A DNA stretch of 64,000 nucleotides, taken from positions 1,550,001 to 1,614,000 of the forward strand of contig OY764868.1 in assembly GCA_963668545.1 (NCBI GenBank), given 5' to 3'. The notes under the pieces were generated by a model, which worked only from the letters and a program-made list of their open reading frames with translations, ran no database searches and was not told the origin of the DNA. Source of the stretch: G963662265 sp963668545 (GTDB taxonomy: Bacteria > Spirochaetota > Spirochaetia > CADAEX01). Positions within the stretch are counted from its first letter, which is position 1, and each line of letters starts with the position of its first letter. The position numbers and the translations under genes were made by a program. This document shows positions 53,528-63,470 of this stretch, one piece after another.

Positions 53528-54541
53528 TTACAGGTAATATTTTATTTCAGCTTCTTCTTCAAGTTCTTCAACCAGTTCCTTGACTGATTCCTTAAAAAGA
53601 TCTTCCTGAGTTTTCATCATGAGATAGTCTTCAATTCTTTCTCTTACAGTTTTATCAACAGATGGATTAATTTTTTCATCTATTCCCAGAACATGAGGAT
53701 CTATAATTTCCTTGAGCCTTACAATGTGATAACCCATATTTGACTTTATCACATCACTTATCTGTTCTTTTTTCAGACTGAAAACAGAGTCGAAAAAAAG
53801 TTCACCTAGAAGCTTTTTTCGAGGAAGATCGTTGATTCGCAGATATCCGAAATCTCCCTTATTGTATTTGGAAGCTGAATCGTCAGAATTTTCAACAAGC
53901 TGATCAAATGTTTTACTTCCGTTTCTGAGTTCTTTAAGGTAACTGTCAGCTCTCTGAGTAGCTTTTTCCATATCTTCAGGTTTTGACAGCATCCTTGTAT
54001 CAATAAATATATGATCGAACCGTACTGTTTTCGGCATGGAAAATTTAATGCTGTTTTCATCATAAAACTTCTGAATCTCTTTTTCAGAAGGTCTCGGAAT
54101 ATTTGAAAGCTTGTCTTTTTTTACTTTGTTGACATATTTTTGTAGCTGAATAGTTTCCCTGCTTTTTTCTGAATATTTTTCCCAGCTGACACCTGTCTGT
54201 TTTCTAACGAAATCCTTTATCTGGCTGTCACTCATACCTGTGGAGGATTTTCCAATCTGATTTCTGATGAGATTAAGAACATCCTTATCTGAAACGGAAA
54301 TCCCTTCCCTTTCAGCACCCTGCTGAAGAAGAATATCGCCTACCATAGTTTCCAGTACTTCCCGGTGTGATTTATCAATACCGTTTCTTTTAAGTATTTC
54401 GACAGTCTGGTCAAGCTTTTTTCTTGATATGATTTCAGGTTTTGTAAGATTGACAGTAGCAGCTCTCTGGTCAATCAGATCCTGACAGAAGACAGAAGAT
54501 GAGATTAAAAATAGTATAATTATAGACAGTTTTTTTTTCAT
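53528..54541 (-). CDS. SurA/PpiC-type periplasmic peptidyl-prolyl isomerase
   Basis: About 337 residues from the ATG at 54541, preferred because a signal peptide follows at once (MKKKLSIIILFLISSSVFCQ); the open frame extends to an ATG at 54583 inside secG. Neither start has a convincing ribosome-binding site. A SurA-like N-terminal helical chaperone region (about 20-165) precedes a parvulin domain (about 170-275: FDHIFIDTRML, ADSYLKELRNGSKTFDQLVE, GDFGYLRINDLP, SDVIKSNMGYHIVRL). It should help fold outer-membrane and exported proteins. The cysteine at the end of the signal might be lipidated. Confidence 0.87.
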   Translation of the reverse strand: MKKKLSIIILFLISSSVFCQDLIDQRAATVNLTKPEIISRKKLDQTVEILKRNGIDKSHREVLETMVGDILLQQGAEREGISVSDKDVLNLIRNQIGKSSTGMSDSQIKDFVRKQTGVSWEKYSEKSRETIQLQKYVNKVKKDKLSNIPRPSEKEIQKFYDENSIKFSMPKTVRFDHIFIDTRMLSKPEDMEKATQRADSYLKELRNGSKTFDQLVENSDDSASKYNKGDFGYLRINDLPRKKLLGELFFDSVFSLKKEQISDVIKSNMGYHIVRLKEIIDPHVLGIDEKINPSVDKTVRERIEDYLMMKTQEDLFKESVKELVEELEEEAEIKYYL

Positions 54542-54554
54542 AATATAAAGCTTT

Positions 54555-54887
54555 TTATTCGGTTTTTCCTGATTCTGAATCATTCCACCATTCAGTTACA
54601 GTATTATTTTCTGCATTTTCCCTGTATGCAGCTCCAAGTACATCACCCTTTTCAGGTGTTCTGTTAACCCATGCAAGTCCAAGTGATACAACAATAAAAA
54701 CAACAGCAAGAATCGAAGTGAATTTGGTAAGAACATTGCCTGATCTTGATCCAAAAGGGGTAGCACTGCCACCCCCGAATAATCCACCAAGTCCTTCGCC
54801 CTGTTCATCCTGAAGAAGTACCATTGCAATAAGTAAAAGACATGCAACAACAAAGATAATTAACAGTAAAACAGTTAGAATTCCCAT
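54555..54887 (-). CDS. secG: Preprotein translocase subunit SecG
   Basis: A 110-residue protein with two transmembrane helices (about residues 4-24 and 58-77) and the conserved loop VLLQDEQGEGLGGLFGGGSA and FGSRSGNVLTK. SecG assists SecYE during translocation. The hydrophilic tail after residue 80 is longer than in E. coli, as is common in spirochaetes. It has GGAG before the ATG and follows tpiA by 20 bases in the gap-pgk-tpiA-secG order. Confidence 0.95.
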   Translation of the reverse strand: MGILTVLLLIIFVVACLLLIAMVLLQDEQGEGLGGLFGGGSATPFGSRSGNVLTKFTSILAVVFIVVSLGLAWVNRTPEKGDVLGAAYRENAENNTVTEWWNDSESGKTE

Positions 54888-54907
54888 TTTATTACTCCAG
54901 TAGATTT

Positions 54908-55660
54908 TTATGCGTTTATAATCGGTAAAAACAATTCAGGCTTAAGTGATGCTCCGCCTACAAGTGCTCCGTCAATATTCTCCATTGAGAGAAGTGAAGC
55001 AGCATTTTCCGGCTTAACAGAACCGCCGTACTGAATTATCATTCTGGAAGCAGCATTGTCTGAATACATATCAGCAAGCTTATCCCTGATTACCTTGTGA
55101 ATGCTGTCAGCATCTTCTGCTGTAGCAGTTTTTCCGGTTCCTATTGCCCATACAGGTTCATAGGCAACAGTTATGGATTTAAGGTCGCTTTCAGGTATGT
55201 CCTTTAGTCCGTTCACAACCTGACTGCATACTACATCATCTGCCTTCCCGGCTTCCCGTTCTTCAAGTGTTTCACCTACGCAGAAAACAACTTCCATTCC
55301 CTGTGAAAGGGCAAGTTTGATTTTTGAATTGATAAATTCATCTGTTTCTCCGTAGATAATTCTTCTTTCTGAATGTCCCAGAATAACTGTATCAACACCC
55401 AGATCTTTAAGCATTTCAACAGAAATCTCTCCTGTATGGGCACCAGAGAGTGCATTTGACATATTCTGTGCACCAAGAAGAACTTTAGTCCCTTTTGTAA
55501 TTTTAGCAACTTCAGCAAGTGCTGTAAAAGGGGGTGCAATCATAACTTTAGCATTGGAATTTCTGGAACCTTCAATAATAGCTTTTGCAAGTTCAGCTGC
55601 ATCAGCTGTAAGTTTGTTCATTTTCCAGTTTCCTGCTATATATTTAATTCTATCAGACAT
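54908..55660 (-). CDS. tpiA: Triosephosphate isomerase
   Basis: A 250-residue TIM-barrel enzyme that interconverts dihydroxyacetone phosphate and glyceraldehyde 3-phosphate. It has the substrate lysine in AGNWKMNKL, the catalytic histidine in ILGHSERR, the catalytic glutamate in VAYEPVWAIGTGKTA and the phosphate loops IQYGGSVKPENA and GALVGGASL. Third gene of the glycolytic operon, 14 bases after pgk, with AGAGGA before the ATG. Confidence 0.98.
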   Translation of the reverse strand: MSDRIKYIAGNWKMNKLTADAAELAKAIIEGSRNSNAKVMIAPPFTALAEVAKITKGTKVLLGAQNMSNALSGAHTGEISVEMLKDLGVDTVILGHSERRIIYGETDEFINSKIKLALSQGMEVVFCVGETLEEREAGKADDVVCSQVVNGLKDIPESDLKSITVAYEPVWAIGTGKTATAEDADSIHKVIRDKLADMYSDNAASRMIIQYGGSVKPENAASLLSMENIDGALVGGASLKPELFLPIINA

Positions 55661-55674
55661 AATTATCCTCTTTT

Positions 55675-56856
55675 TTACTTTTCAAGTGCAACAATACCGG
55701 GAAGAGCTTTACCTTCAAGAAATTCAAGAGATGCACCCCCTCCGGTTGAAACGTGACTTATTCTGTCTGCAAAACCGAATTTGTTGACAGCAGCGACTGA
55801 ATCACCGCCGCCTACTACAGTTTTACCGGTACTGGCAGCAACTATTTCAGCTACTGTGAGTGTCCCTTTCTGGAATTCCGGGAATTCAAAAACTCCCATA
55901 GGTCCGTTCCAGACTATTGTTTTTGCTTTGACAAGTTTTTCCCTGATTTTCTCAATTGTTCTGGCACCGATATCCATGCCCAGTTTCCCGTCAGGAATAT
56001 CTGCACTGTCAATATATTCAGCTTCAGCATTTTCGGAAAATTCAGTAGCTACAATATGATCTATTGGAAATACAATGTCAACTCCCTTTTTTTCTGCAGC
56101 TGTGAGAAAATTCCTTGCTGTTTCAAGATATTCACCCTCAAAAAGTGAATTACCTATTGAATGACCTTTTGCTTTAAGAAATGTATATGCCATTCCACCG
56201 CCGATAACCATTGAATCACAGGTTTTCAGAAGTGATTCGAGAACTGCAATTTTTGATGAAACCTTGGCTCCGCCGATTATTGCAACAAAAGGCTGTTCAG
56301 GTGATCTCAGCACCGGTTCAAAAAACTCAACCTCTTTTTCAATCAGAAAACCGGCTGCAGAAGGGAGATAATGTGTTACCCCCTCTGTGGAAGCATGGGC
56401 TCTGTGTGCAGTACCGAATGCATCATTAATATAAACATCACCGTTTCTGGCAAGTTTTTCAGCAAATTCAGGATTGTTTTTTGTCTCTTCATTATAGAAC
56501 CTGACATTTTCCAGAACAAGGATTTCACCTGCCTCAAGTTTACTGACCTGTTTCAGAACTTCATCCCCTATGCAGTCATCTGCCATTTTAACAGGTCTGC
56601 CGATAAGTTTTGAAAGTTCCTTAACAACAGGAGAAAGGCTGAATTCAGCCTTTCTCTCTCCTTTAGGTCTTCCAAGATGACTCATCAAAACAAGAGATGC
56701 TCCTTCCTGCCCGAGTATATAATTCAAAGTGGGAAGTGCTGCCTTTATCCTTGTGGAATCAGTTACAACCCCGTCCTTTAAAGGAACGTTGAAGTCAACC
56801 CTTACAAGAACTTTTTTGTTTTTAAGATCTATATCTCTTACTGTTTTTACAGCCAT
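55675..56856 (-). CDS. pgk: Phosphoglycerate kinase
   Basis: A 393-residue enzyme that makes ATP from 1,3-bisphosphoglycerate. It has the N-domain substrate site VLVRVDFNVPL, LMSHLGRPKG, NDAFGTAHRAHAST, the hinge and C-domain nucleotide site AIIGGAKVSSKI and GGGDSVAAVNKFG, ending STGGGASLEFLEGK. AAGGAT precedes the ATG. It lies between gap and tpiA on the same strand with short gaps, consistent with one transcript. Confidence 0.98.
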   Translation of the reverse strand: MAVKTVRDIDLKNKKVLVRVDFNVPLKDGVVTDSTRIKAALPTLNYILGQEGASLVLMSHLGRPKGERKAEFSLSPVVKELSKLIGRPVKMADDCIGDEVLKQVSKLEAGEILVLENVRFYNEETKNNPEFAEKLARNGDVYINDAFGTAHRAHASTEGVTHYLPSAAGFLIEKEVEFFEPVLRSPEQPFVAIIGGAKVSSKIAVLESLLKTCDSMVIGGGMAYTFLKAKGHSIGNSLFEGEYLETARNFLTAAEKKGVDIVFPIDHIVATEFSENAEAEYIDSADIPDGKLGMDIGARTIEKIREKLVKAKTIVWNGPMGVFEFPEFQKGTLTVAEIVAASTGKTVVGGGDSVAAVNKFGFADRISHVSTGGGASLEFLEGKALPGIVALEK

Positions 56857-56869
56857 TTTATATCCTTAA

Positions 56870-57871
56870 TTAAACAAGCTTTAATGCAAGATCTACAACT
56901 CTGTTTGAGTAACCCCATTCATTATCATACCATGAAAGAATTTTGAAAAAGTTTTCACCGATTTTCATTGTGCTTGCAGCATCAAAAACTGATGAGTGAG
57001 GATTTCCCTTGATATCTGCTGATACAATAGGATCAGAAGTATATTCAAGAATTCCTTTGAGTTTCCCGTCAGCAGCTTTCTTGATTGCTGCATTAATTTC
57101 ATCTACAGAAACATTTTTCTTGAGTCTGAATGTAAGGTCAACAATTGATCCTGTAGGAGTTGGAACTCTCATTGCAAGACCATTGAGTTTTCCGTTAAGT
57201 TCAGGAATAACAAGACCAACAGCTTTTGCAGCACCTGTTGATGTAGGAATAATTGACATGCTTGCAGCTCTAGCTCTTCTTAAATCGCTGTGTGGCTGGT
57301 CAAGAATAACCTGGTCGTTTGTGAATGCGTGAACAGTAGTCATAAGGCCTTCTACAATTCCGAACTCGTCATTGAGAACTTTTGCTACAGGTGCCAGGCA
57401 GTTTGTTGTACATGAAGCATTTGATACTGCAAGGTCAGTAGCTTTGAGCGCATCATCATTTACACCAAGTACAATAGTACTGTCTACTTCATCTTTAGCA
57501 GGTACTGTAAGAATCACTTTTTTAGCTCCGGCAGTGATATGATCCTTATATCCGCCTTTAGGACCTTCAGCAGTTCTGAAAACACCTGTTGACTCGATTG
57601 CAACATCTACACCGAGTTCTTTCCATGGAAGATCTTTAGGGTTTCTTTCTGCGAAAACCTTGATTTCCTTGCCGTCTACTATGATAGCTCCGTCTTTAGC
57701 TTCAACAGTTTTATCATAAACCCCGAAAGTTGAGTCATATTTGAGCAGATATGCAAGTGTTTTAGGATTTGTAAGGTCATTGATAGCTGCAATTTCAATG
57801 TTGTCCCTTTCAAATGCAATCTTAAATACATTTCGACCAATTCTTCCGAATCCGTTAATTGCTAATTTCAT
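56870..57871 (-). CDS. gap: Glyceraldehyde-3-phosphate dehydrogenase, type I
   Basis: A 333-residue NAD-dependent enzyme. It has the Rossmann start INGFGRIGRNVFK, the catalytic cysteine in SNASCTTNCLAPV, the histidine in the downstream TVHAFTNDQ region and the C-terminal WYDNEWGYSNRV. First gene of the gap-pgk-tpiA-secG operon, behind a near-consensus promoter (57905-57933) and AGAGGTGA. Confidence 0.98.
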   Translation of the reverse strand: MKLAINGFGRIGRNVFKIAFERDNIEIAAINDLTNPKTLAYLLKYDSTFGVYDKTVEAKDGAIIVDGKEIKVFAERNPKDLPWKELGVDVAIESTGVFRTAEGPKGGYKDHITAGAKKVILTVPAKDEVDSTIVLGVNDDALKATDLAVSNASCTTNCLAPVAKVLNDEFGIVEGLMTTVHAFTNDQVILDQPHSDLRRARAASMSIIPTSTGAAKAVGLVIPELNGKLNGLAMRVPTPTGSIVDLTFRLKKNVSVDEINAAIKKAADGKLKGILEYTSDPIVSADIKGNPHSSVFDAASTMKIGENFFKILSWYDNEWGYSNRVVDLALKLV

Positions 57872-57904
57872 AAATTGTCACCTCTTAAAATATTTTCACT
57901 GTTA

Positions 57905-57933
57905 ATCATATTAAAAAGATTTTCTTATGTCAA
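57905..57933 (-). promoter_or_regulatory. Strong sigma70-type promoter of the glycolytic operon
   Basis: On the minus strand, a perfect TTGACA (57928-57933) and TATGAT (57905-57910) are exactly 17 bases apart. The leader is about 27 bases to the gap ATG. This is the best promoter match in the window. Confidence 0.8.
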
Positions 57934-57987
57934 TTAAACAGCAACAGTTTGTATTATTGTCTTATATTATTTCGCTAAAAAAGTATC

Positions 57988-59958
57988 TTATTTGATATTA
58001 ATTATGAAATCATAGATCTCTGAACTGCTGAAATATTTTTCCTCATCTTTCTTTCTTTCTTTTTCTGCAGCATCCCTGACAACAATATCTCCGTAGTTTA
58101 CAAGATCAAACATTTCCCGGCTGGTAACATTACCCTCAGATACTGATTCATCAGTAAGTGTAATGCTGAATTTGCCGATTATATCAGAATCTTCATAAAC
58201 ATATCCTATTCTGCTTCTGTCAATTTTTATCCTGTCTTTTCTGACAATCAGAAATTCATCACCTTCCATCACATTTTCAATTTTACCGATATTTATTAAC
58301 CCTTTTTCAAAATCCAGCCCTATTATTTCACCATAAATATCAATATCTGCGAGAATATCATTAATAAGGTTGTTGATGGTGTCCCATATCCTGTTATTAC
58401 CGGTCTTTATAATACTGTAACTGGAAATTTCAGAACCGGTAAATGAAGAATAAACAGTGCATTCAGCCCTGAAAAGACGTTCAGTTTCACTGAAATCAAG
58501 TATAAAAAAATAATCACTTTTATTCTTTCCGCTTCTTGATTCAGAAAAAGCTTCTGAAAAACTGCTTATTTTAACACCATTATTAACAATTTCAATATTT
58601 TCGGAATGACCTGCGACTGATCTGAAGATTTCTGAGAGAACTGTTTCTCCATTCTGGTGGAGCATACTGAAACTGTCCCTGTAAAAGAGGTTTATATCAA
58701 AATTATGCTTGTCAACAAGAAACTGATCGATATTCCAAACTGAGGATACGCTTGTGCTTTGAAGGCTTTCCTGAATTTCAATATCATCTTTTATTTTCTG
58801 ATAGTTGCGTTCTTTTTCCGGAAGTGTATAAAGCTCTGAAAGATATTTCGACCTGAAACCCTTATTGAGAAAAAGACGTGAATATGCAAGTCTGACTTTT
58901 ACAGAGTTAGGATCAATCAAAAGTGCCCTTCTGTATGAATTCAGGGCCTTGTTTATATAGTTTCTCTCTTCAAGCCCTTTTCCCCTTTGATAATGGTAAT
59001 CTGCAGCCATTGTTCTTGATGTATCATTCACAGGTTTTTCTTCTCTGATAAGATTTTCAAGTGCAAATCTTGATATTTCATCATCAGGATTTATTCTGAA
59101 TGCTTCAGCATAAAATCTCATTGCTGAATCTGTATCACCTTTTTTTTCAGAAGCCCTACCGAGTGTGTAGGCGACAATATTATTATTTCTGCGGGAATAA
59201 AACCTGTTGAGTATTTCAGGGACTGCTTCATAATCACCATTGCTCAGCAGTATTTTTGAGTAAAGAAGAGCAGCCTCGAGAAAATCCGGATCAAGATTGA
59301 CAGCTTCCCTGATTTTAGTTTCAGCCAGATGGGTATTACCTGTCATTATGTAATGACGGGCGCATATATATAGCACAGCAGGGTCATTATTGTAGATACG
59401 CAGTGCTTCTGTAACATATTTTTCAGATTCATCATACTGTTTCTGATAATCAAGAAGAACAATAATTGATAACAGTGCTTTTCTGTTTGACGGTGATATA
59501 GTCAGTATATCCATATAATTGTTTCTGGATTCAGTGAATTTGCCTGTAAGAAGTGCAGTTTCAGCAAAACCGAAGTATGCATTGATATTATTGGGTTCTG
59601 ACTTTTTTATTTTACTGAAAATTTCCTCTGCCTTGCTTATTTCCCCCTTTCCCAGAAGTATTCGGCCTTCCAGACTGAGCAGTTCTATATTGTTTTTATC
59701 ATATTTTCTTGCAAGAACCACCTGTCTGTATGCTTCATCGTATTCACCAAGGTAATAATAAGAAAGGGCAAGCCCTTTGACAGAATGTATATAATCGGGA
59801 TTAATTTCCAGAACTGATTTGTATTTTTCTATTGCAGAGTAGTAATCCCCTTCAAGAAGGAGGTTGTCACCTTCACTGTTGAGTGTAAACAGTTCATTTT
59901 CACTGAACAGTGGAGATAAAACTGTAATAAAAATTAGAGCAGTCAGTATTCTGTTCAT
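57988..59958 (-). CDS. Exported TPR protein with C-terminal beta domain
   Basis: A 656-residue protein with a signal peptide (ILTALIFITVLSPLFS) and about ten TPR units to residue 390 (LLEGDYYSAIEKYKSVLEIN, YYYLGEYDEAYRQVVLARKY, AFRINPDDEISRFALENLI, YRRALLIDPNSVKVRLAYSR). The remaining 260 residues are a beta-rich region with GEIIGLDFEKGLINIG and NVMEGDEFLIVRKD, reminiscent of the C-terminal domain of FlgT-like proteins. The ATG overlaps the stop of the CorC-like gene by four bases. It closes the phoH-to-TPR operon. A scaffold role in the periplasm is likely, a flagellar link speculative. Confidence 0.72.
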   Translation of the reverse strand: MNRILTALIFITVLSPLFSENELFTLNSEGDNLLLEGDYYSAIEKYKSVLEINPDYIHSVKGLALSYYYLGEYDEAYRQVVLARKYDKNNIELLSLEGRILLGKGEISKAEEIFSKIKKSEPNNINAYFGFAETALLTGKFTESRNNYMDILTISPSNRKALLSIIVLLDYQKQYDESEKYVTEALRIYNNDPAVLYICARHYIMTGNTHLAETKIREAVNLDPDFLEAALLYSKILLSNGDYEAVPEILNRFYSRRNNNIVAYTLGRASEKKGDTDSAMRFYAEAFRINPDDEISRFALENLIREEKPVNDTSRTMAADYHYQRGKGLEERNYINKALNSYRRALLIDPNSVKVRLAYSRLFLNKGFRSKYLSELYTLPEKERNYQKIKDDIEIQESLQSTSVSSVWNIDQFLVDKHNFDINLFYRDSFSMLHQNGETVLSEIFRSVAGHSENIEIVNNGVKISSFSEAFSESRSGKNKSDYFFILDFSETERLFRAECTVYSSFTGSEISSYSIIKTGNNRIWDTINNLINDILADIDIYGEIIGLDFEKGLINIGKIENVMEGDEFLIVRKDRIKIDRSRIGYVYEDSDIIGKFSITLTDESVSEGNVTSREMFDLVNYGDIVVRDAAEKERKKDEEKYFSSSEIYDFIINIK

Positions 59959-60728
59959 TTTGCACTGTTTAATTCTATTTTAATAGTCTTGATTTTATGC
60001 CCATCCATATTATTAATTATAAAATTTATCCCTTCATATGTTACTTTCTCATACTTAACAGGAATTTTCCCAAAAAGATCAAAAACAAAACCACCAAGTG
60101 TATCATAATCATCATGCGGAATATCAAGACCGAGGTGCTTGTTTATATCTTCTATATCAGCCCTTGTATCACAAAGATAATTGTTGTCATCCAGTTTTAT
60201 AATATCTTCTTCTTCATCATCAAACTCATCCTGAATATCGCCTACAATCTCTTCGATAATATCTTCCATGCATACAATTCCCGATACTCCTCCGTATTCA
60301 TCAACAGCTACAGCAATATGAACCCTTCGTCTCTTGAATTCATGAAGAAGTGAATTTATTCTCTTGCTTTCAGGAATAAAATAAGGTTTTCTTATAACTG
60401 TCTCTATATCAAAGGCTTCCTTTTTGAAAATTAACCTCAGGAGATCCTTAACATATAAAATACCTATAACATTATCAATTGTATCTTTGTATACCGGGAA
60501 CCGCGAATGACCGCTTTCTGTAACACTGGAAAGTATTTCATCAAGATTCATGTCATTCTGTATAAAGATTACATCAATACGGGGTATCATAACCTCTTTT
60601 ACAGTTGTTTCAGCAAGTTCCACAACCCCTCTGATCATGTCTTTTTCCTCATGATTCAGATAACTGTAACTCTCCTCCTCTTCATCATTGCTGCCGAAAA
60701 GCTTGCTTAAAAATCCTTTTTTCTTCAA
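59955..60728 (-). CDS. CorC/HlyC-type CBS-domain protein
   Basis: A 257-residue cytoplasmic protein with a pair of CBS domains (about residues 60-185: VKEVMIPRIDVIFIQNDMNL, SGHSRFPVYKDTIDNVIGIL, AVAVDEYGGVSGIVCMEDII) and a C-terminal CorC_HlyC domain (DYDTLGGFVFDLFGKIPVK). It has no DUF21 membrane domain, matching the short CorC/TlyC form linked to magnesium homeostasis; the haemolysin name from a Brachyspira relative is historical. It overlaps ybeY and the TPR gene by four bases each. Confidence 0.9.
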   Translation of the reverse strand: MKKKGFLSKLFGSNDEEEESYSYLNHEEKDMIRGVVELAETTVKEVMIPRIDVIFIQNDMNLDEILSSVTESGHSRFPVYKDTIDNVIGILYVKDLLRLIFKKEAFDIETVIRKPYFIPESKRINSLLHEFKRRRVHIAVAVDEYGGVSGIVCMEDIIEEIVGDIQDEFDDEEEDIIKLDDNNYLCDTRADIEDINKHLGLDIPHDDYDTLGGFVFDLFGKIPVKYEKVTYEGINFIINNMDGHKIKTIKIELNSAK

Positions 60729-61213
60729 AATATATCAACTCCTGTAATTGACTTGAGTAAATCTTCCTGTTTTATCAGCATTTCCTGATCAGGGTCATTG
60801 GATTCATGTGTCATTCCGCTCAGATGAAGAATACCATGAATAATAAGACGTATAAGTTCCTCATTTTTATCAACATTAAAGTATTTACTGTTTCTTTCCA
60901 AAGTATCAAGTGAAATAATAATATCACCTGCATAAAAACTGCCTGTTCCTGATAACATTTCAGCTGAACCGGGATCTTCATTACCGGGAATCTGTACACC
61001 CTCTATCTGGGGAAACGAAAGTACATCTGTAGCTTCGTCCCTGTTTCTGTAAGAACTGTTAAGTTCTCTGATAAAACTATCATCACAGAATACTATTGAT
61101 ATTTCCCAGTTATCAATTTCTAGTAATTTTAATATATTATTACATATTTTAACAATAATTTTATTATCAATTTTATTATTTATATTCTCATAAGTTATAT
61201 CAATATTATTCAT
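60725..61213 (-). CDS. ybeY: Endoribonuclease YbeY
   Basis: A 162-residue zinc-dependent RNase involved in 16S rRNA maturation and ribosome quality control. It keeps the metal motif with three histidines, LIIHGILHLSGMTHESND (the usual Asp before the last His is Thr), and the family segments NSSYRNRDEATDVLSFP and AGDIIISLDT. It overlaps the HD-protein gene upstream by eight bases. The phoH, HD, ybeY and corC order is common in bacteria and supports the call. Confidence 0.94.
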   Translation of the reverse strand: MNNIDITYENINNKIDNKIIVKICNNILKLLEIDNWEISIVFCDDSFIRELNSSYRNRDEATDVLSFPQIEGVQIPGNEDPGSAEMLSGTGSFYAGDIIISLDTLERNSKYFNVDKNEELIRLIIHGILHLSGMTHESNDPDQEMLIKQEDLLKSITGVDIF

Positions 61214-63470
61214 CTGTTTTTTTCCTCTTTCTTACAGTTCTGCTTCTTGCCTGAGAAGCAGAACCGGTGGCTTCAGCATCATCAGTGTCGGGATATTCTA
61301 TACGGGAATGAAAACTCCCGGCCAGGGTTTTTATAAAGGATTCTGTGATAATTTCAAGCTCCCTGAATGTAAGTTCACTTTCAGTAATCTGTCTGGTTTC
61401 AATTTTTGACATTATTATTTTCCAGACAAATTTTTCAAGCTGGCTCATTGTAGGTTTTTTCAGTGTTCTTACTGCTGCTTCTATATTGTCTGCAAGCAGA
61501 ACTACTGCTGCTTCCCTGCTGACAGGTTTGCCTTCTGTATATGAATAATCTTCCGGAGATATTTTGGCCTTGTTTTCCAGTTTCAGTGCTTCCACATAAA
61601 AATATGCAATAAGTCCGTTGCCATGATGCTGAGCAATTATATCAACCACAGCCTGTGGAAGTCCCAGTTCCTTTGCCTTCTCTATACCTATCTTTACATG
61701 TGATTTAATCACAGATACCGACATACTTGGTTTCAGATCATCATGTTTATTATGGTTTGTCTGGTTTTCAATAAAATATTCAGCCTGATCAATCTTGCCA
61801 ATATCATGGTAATACGCTCCAGCCCTTGCAAGAAATGGATTTGCCTTAATCTCCCTGCAGGCAGTTTCCGCGAGATTACCTACATTTAAAGAATGATTGA
61901 AAGTGCCCGGGGCCATATTATGCATTTTTTTGAAAATAGGATTATTGAGATCAGAAATTTCTATCAGCCTGAACTGTGTCGGCGAATTAAAAACATGCTC
62001 TATAATAGGTATTATACCAAGTACAAGGATTCCGGATATAAAACCGTTTAGAAATGCAATTCCTGAAGAAACAATCATTGTAGAAAAAATCTGTTTTGTA
62101 AACAATGATAATGCATTAATAAAAAATATACTGAAAATACCTATTTTAAGACCTGAATATATCAGATCAATTCTTTTTTCTACTTTCTGAACAACAAGTA
62201 CAGCAGTTACTGAAGTGAAGAGTGAAAAAAGTGACGGAAGAGGCTGGAAATTAATAACCGGAAGAAGTATGAAACTTGAAATAATTGAAAAATTTATACC
62301 GGCCGAAGGGGATATTATCAGTGCCAGAATCGTTGAAAAAAGAGGCGCCGGGATAAGCAGGGCAAAATTAAACCATTCAGGCATATTAAAAATCTTGAAA
62401 AGGACAACTGAATATATAAGGAAAATTTCACCTAGAATAAGAAGGAAAAAGATTTCTTCCCTTGATATTTGTTTATGAATTACTGTCCTTGAAAAAAGTA
62501 TGAAGCTGATAAAATATACGGATGCAATGAAAAGGAGAATTCCTGCAACTTTTCTGTAATTTGTTGAAACAACAATATTACCCATAGCCTTTATTTTTGC
62601 CATATCAGTTTCTGAAATTATGAAACCCCTTTTTACAATCAGATCACCTTTGTGTACATCGGCATAAAGAGGTTCTGATTCTGAAAGTATCCTCTCCCTT
62701 TTTGATGTTGTCTCCTGAAAATCATAAAAACAGTTTTCAACTGCAAATACTTTTATAATTTCAGTAACTGTTGATCTGTCGCTGCTCTGAACTATGGATG
62801 TCTTATTAATAAAATTATCAATCTTATTTATTGACAGTAAATCAGAAAATCTGACTTCCTCTTTTTCCCTGCTGTTGTTTCTCCATCTCCAGATTTCAAT
62901 AATATCGTTTTCGTGATAAAGTTTATTGTCGCTGGCGACTATATCAATAACTCCTTCCTCCATTACGGATTTCAGTATTTCTGAAGATATATCAAGAAGG
63001 GACAGTACAGAGGGTTTCTCAAGAAGTCTGACAAAAAGAGACCTGCTTATTTCGGGAAATATCTCTGAAAAATTCGCATAAAGAGGATCAATCCATTCAG
63101 TTGAGTAACTTTTTATGTGGATCTTTTTAAAATAATCATAAAAATTACTGAATCTGAGAAAGGTTTCATCATTAATTTCCTTATAAACCTTGAAAACAGG
63201 GGTAATGTTTTTTTCAAGTTCATAATCACGTTTTGCAGTACTTTTTCTGTCAATGAATTTAAAATCATATTCTGCTATAATATCCCTTACAGCAACTTTA
63301 CCAGCCTCATAGTCTTTAATTTCCCTGTTGTAGAGATATGAATCAACCTTGAGGAATCCTATAATGAGAAGGGAGTTGAAAAGAGCTGTAGCTAGAAGAA
63401 CATAGAGAATAAGCCTGTCTTTGACAGCTGTAATATTTTTTCTTGATTTAATTTTCTTTTTCATAGGCAT
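61206..63470 (-). CDS. 7TM-HD phosphohydrolase (PgpH/YqfF type)
   Basis: A 754-residue membrane protein. One N-terminal helix (about residues 16-40) leads to a large extracytoplasmic 7TMR-HDED domain (to about 295), then seven helices (about 300-500) and a cytoplasmic HD domain with MAPGTFNHSLNVGNLAETA, AGAYYHDIGKIDQAEYF, HVKIGIEKAKELGLPQ and IAQHHGNGLIAYF. PgpH-type members hydrolyse cyclic di-AMP, so this is the likely second-messenger phosphodiesterase here. It overlaps phoH by 23 bases and ybeY by eight, indicating coupled translation. Confidence 0.93.
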   Translation of the reverse strand: MPMKKKIKSRKNITAVKDRLILYVLLATALFNSLLIIGFLKVDSYLYNREIKDYEAGKVAVRDIIAEYDFKFIDRKSTAKRDYELEKNITPVFKVYKEINDETFLRFSNFYDYFKKIHIKSYSTEWIDPLYANFSEIFPEISRSLFVRLLEKPSVLSLLDISSEILKSVMEEGVIDIVASDNKLYHENDIIEIWRWRNNSREKEEVRFSDLLSINKIDNFINKTSIVQSSDRSTVTEIIKVFAVENCFYDFQETTSKRERILSESEPLYADVHKGDLIVKRGFIISETDMAKIKAMGNIVVSTNYRKVAGILLFIASVYFISFILFSRTVIHKQISREEIFFLLILGEIFLIYSVVLFKIFNMPEWFNFALLIPAPLFSTILALIISPSAGINFSIISSFILLPVINFQPLPSLFSLFTSVTAVLVVQKVEKRIDLIYSGLKIGIFSIFFINALSLFTKQIFSTMIVSSGIAFLNGFISGILVLGIIPIIEHVFNSPTQFRLIEISDLNNPIFKKMHNMAPGTFNHSLNVGNLAETACREIKANPFLARAGAYYHDIGKIDQAEYFIENQTNHNKHDDLKPSMSVSVIKSHVKIGIEKAKELGLPQAVVDIIAQHHGNGLIAYFYVEALKLENKAKISPEDYSYTEGKPVSREAAVVLLADNIEAAVRTLKKPTMSQLEKFVWKIIMSKIETRQITESELTFRELEIITESFIKTLAGSFHSRIEYPDTDDAEATGSASQARSRTVRKRKKTDE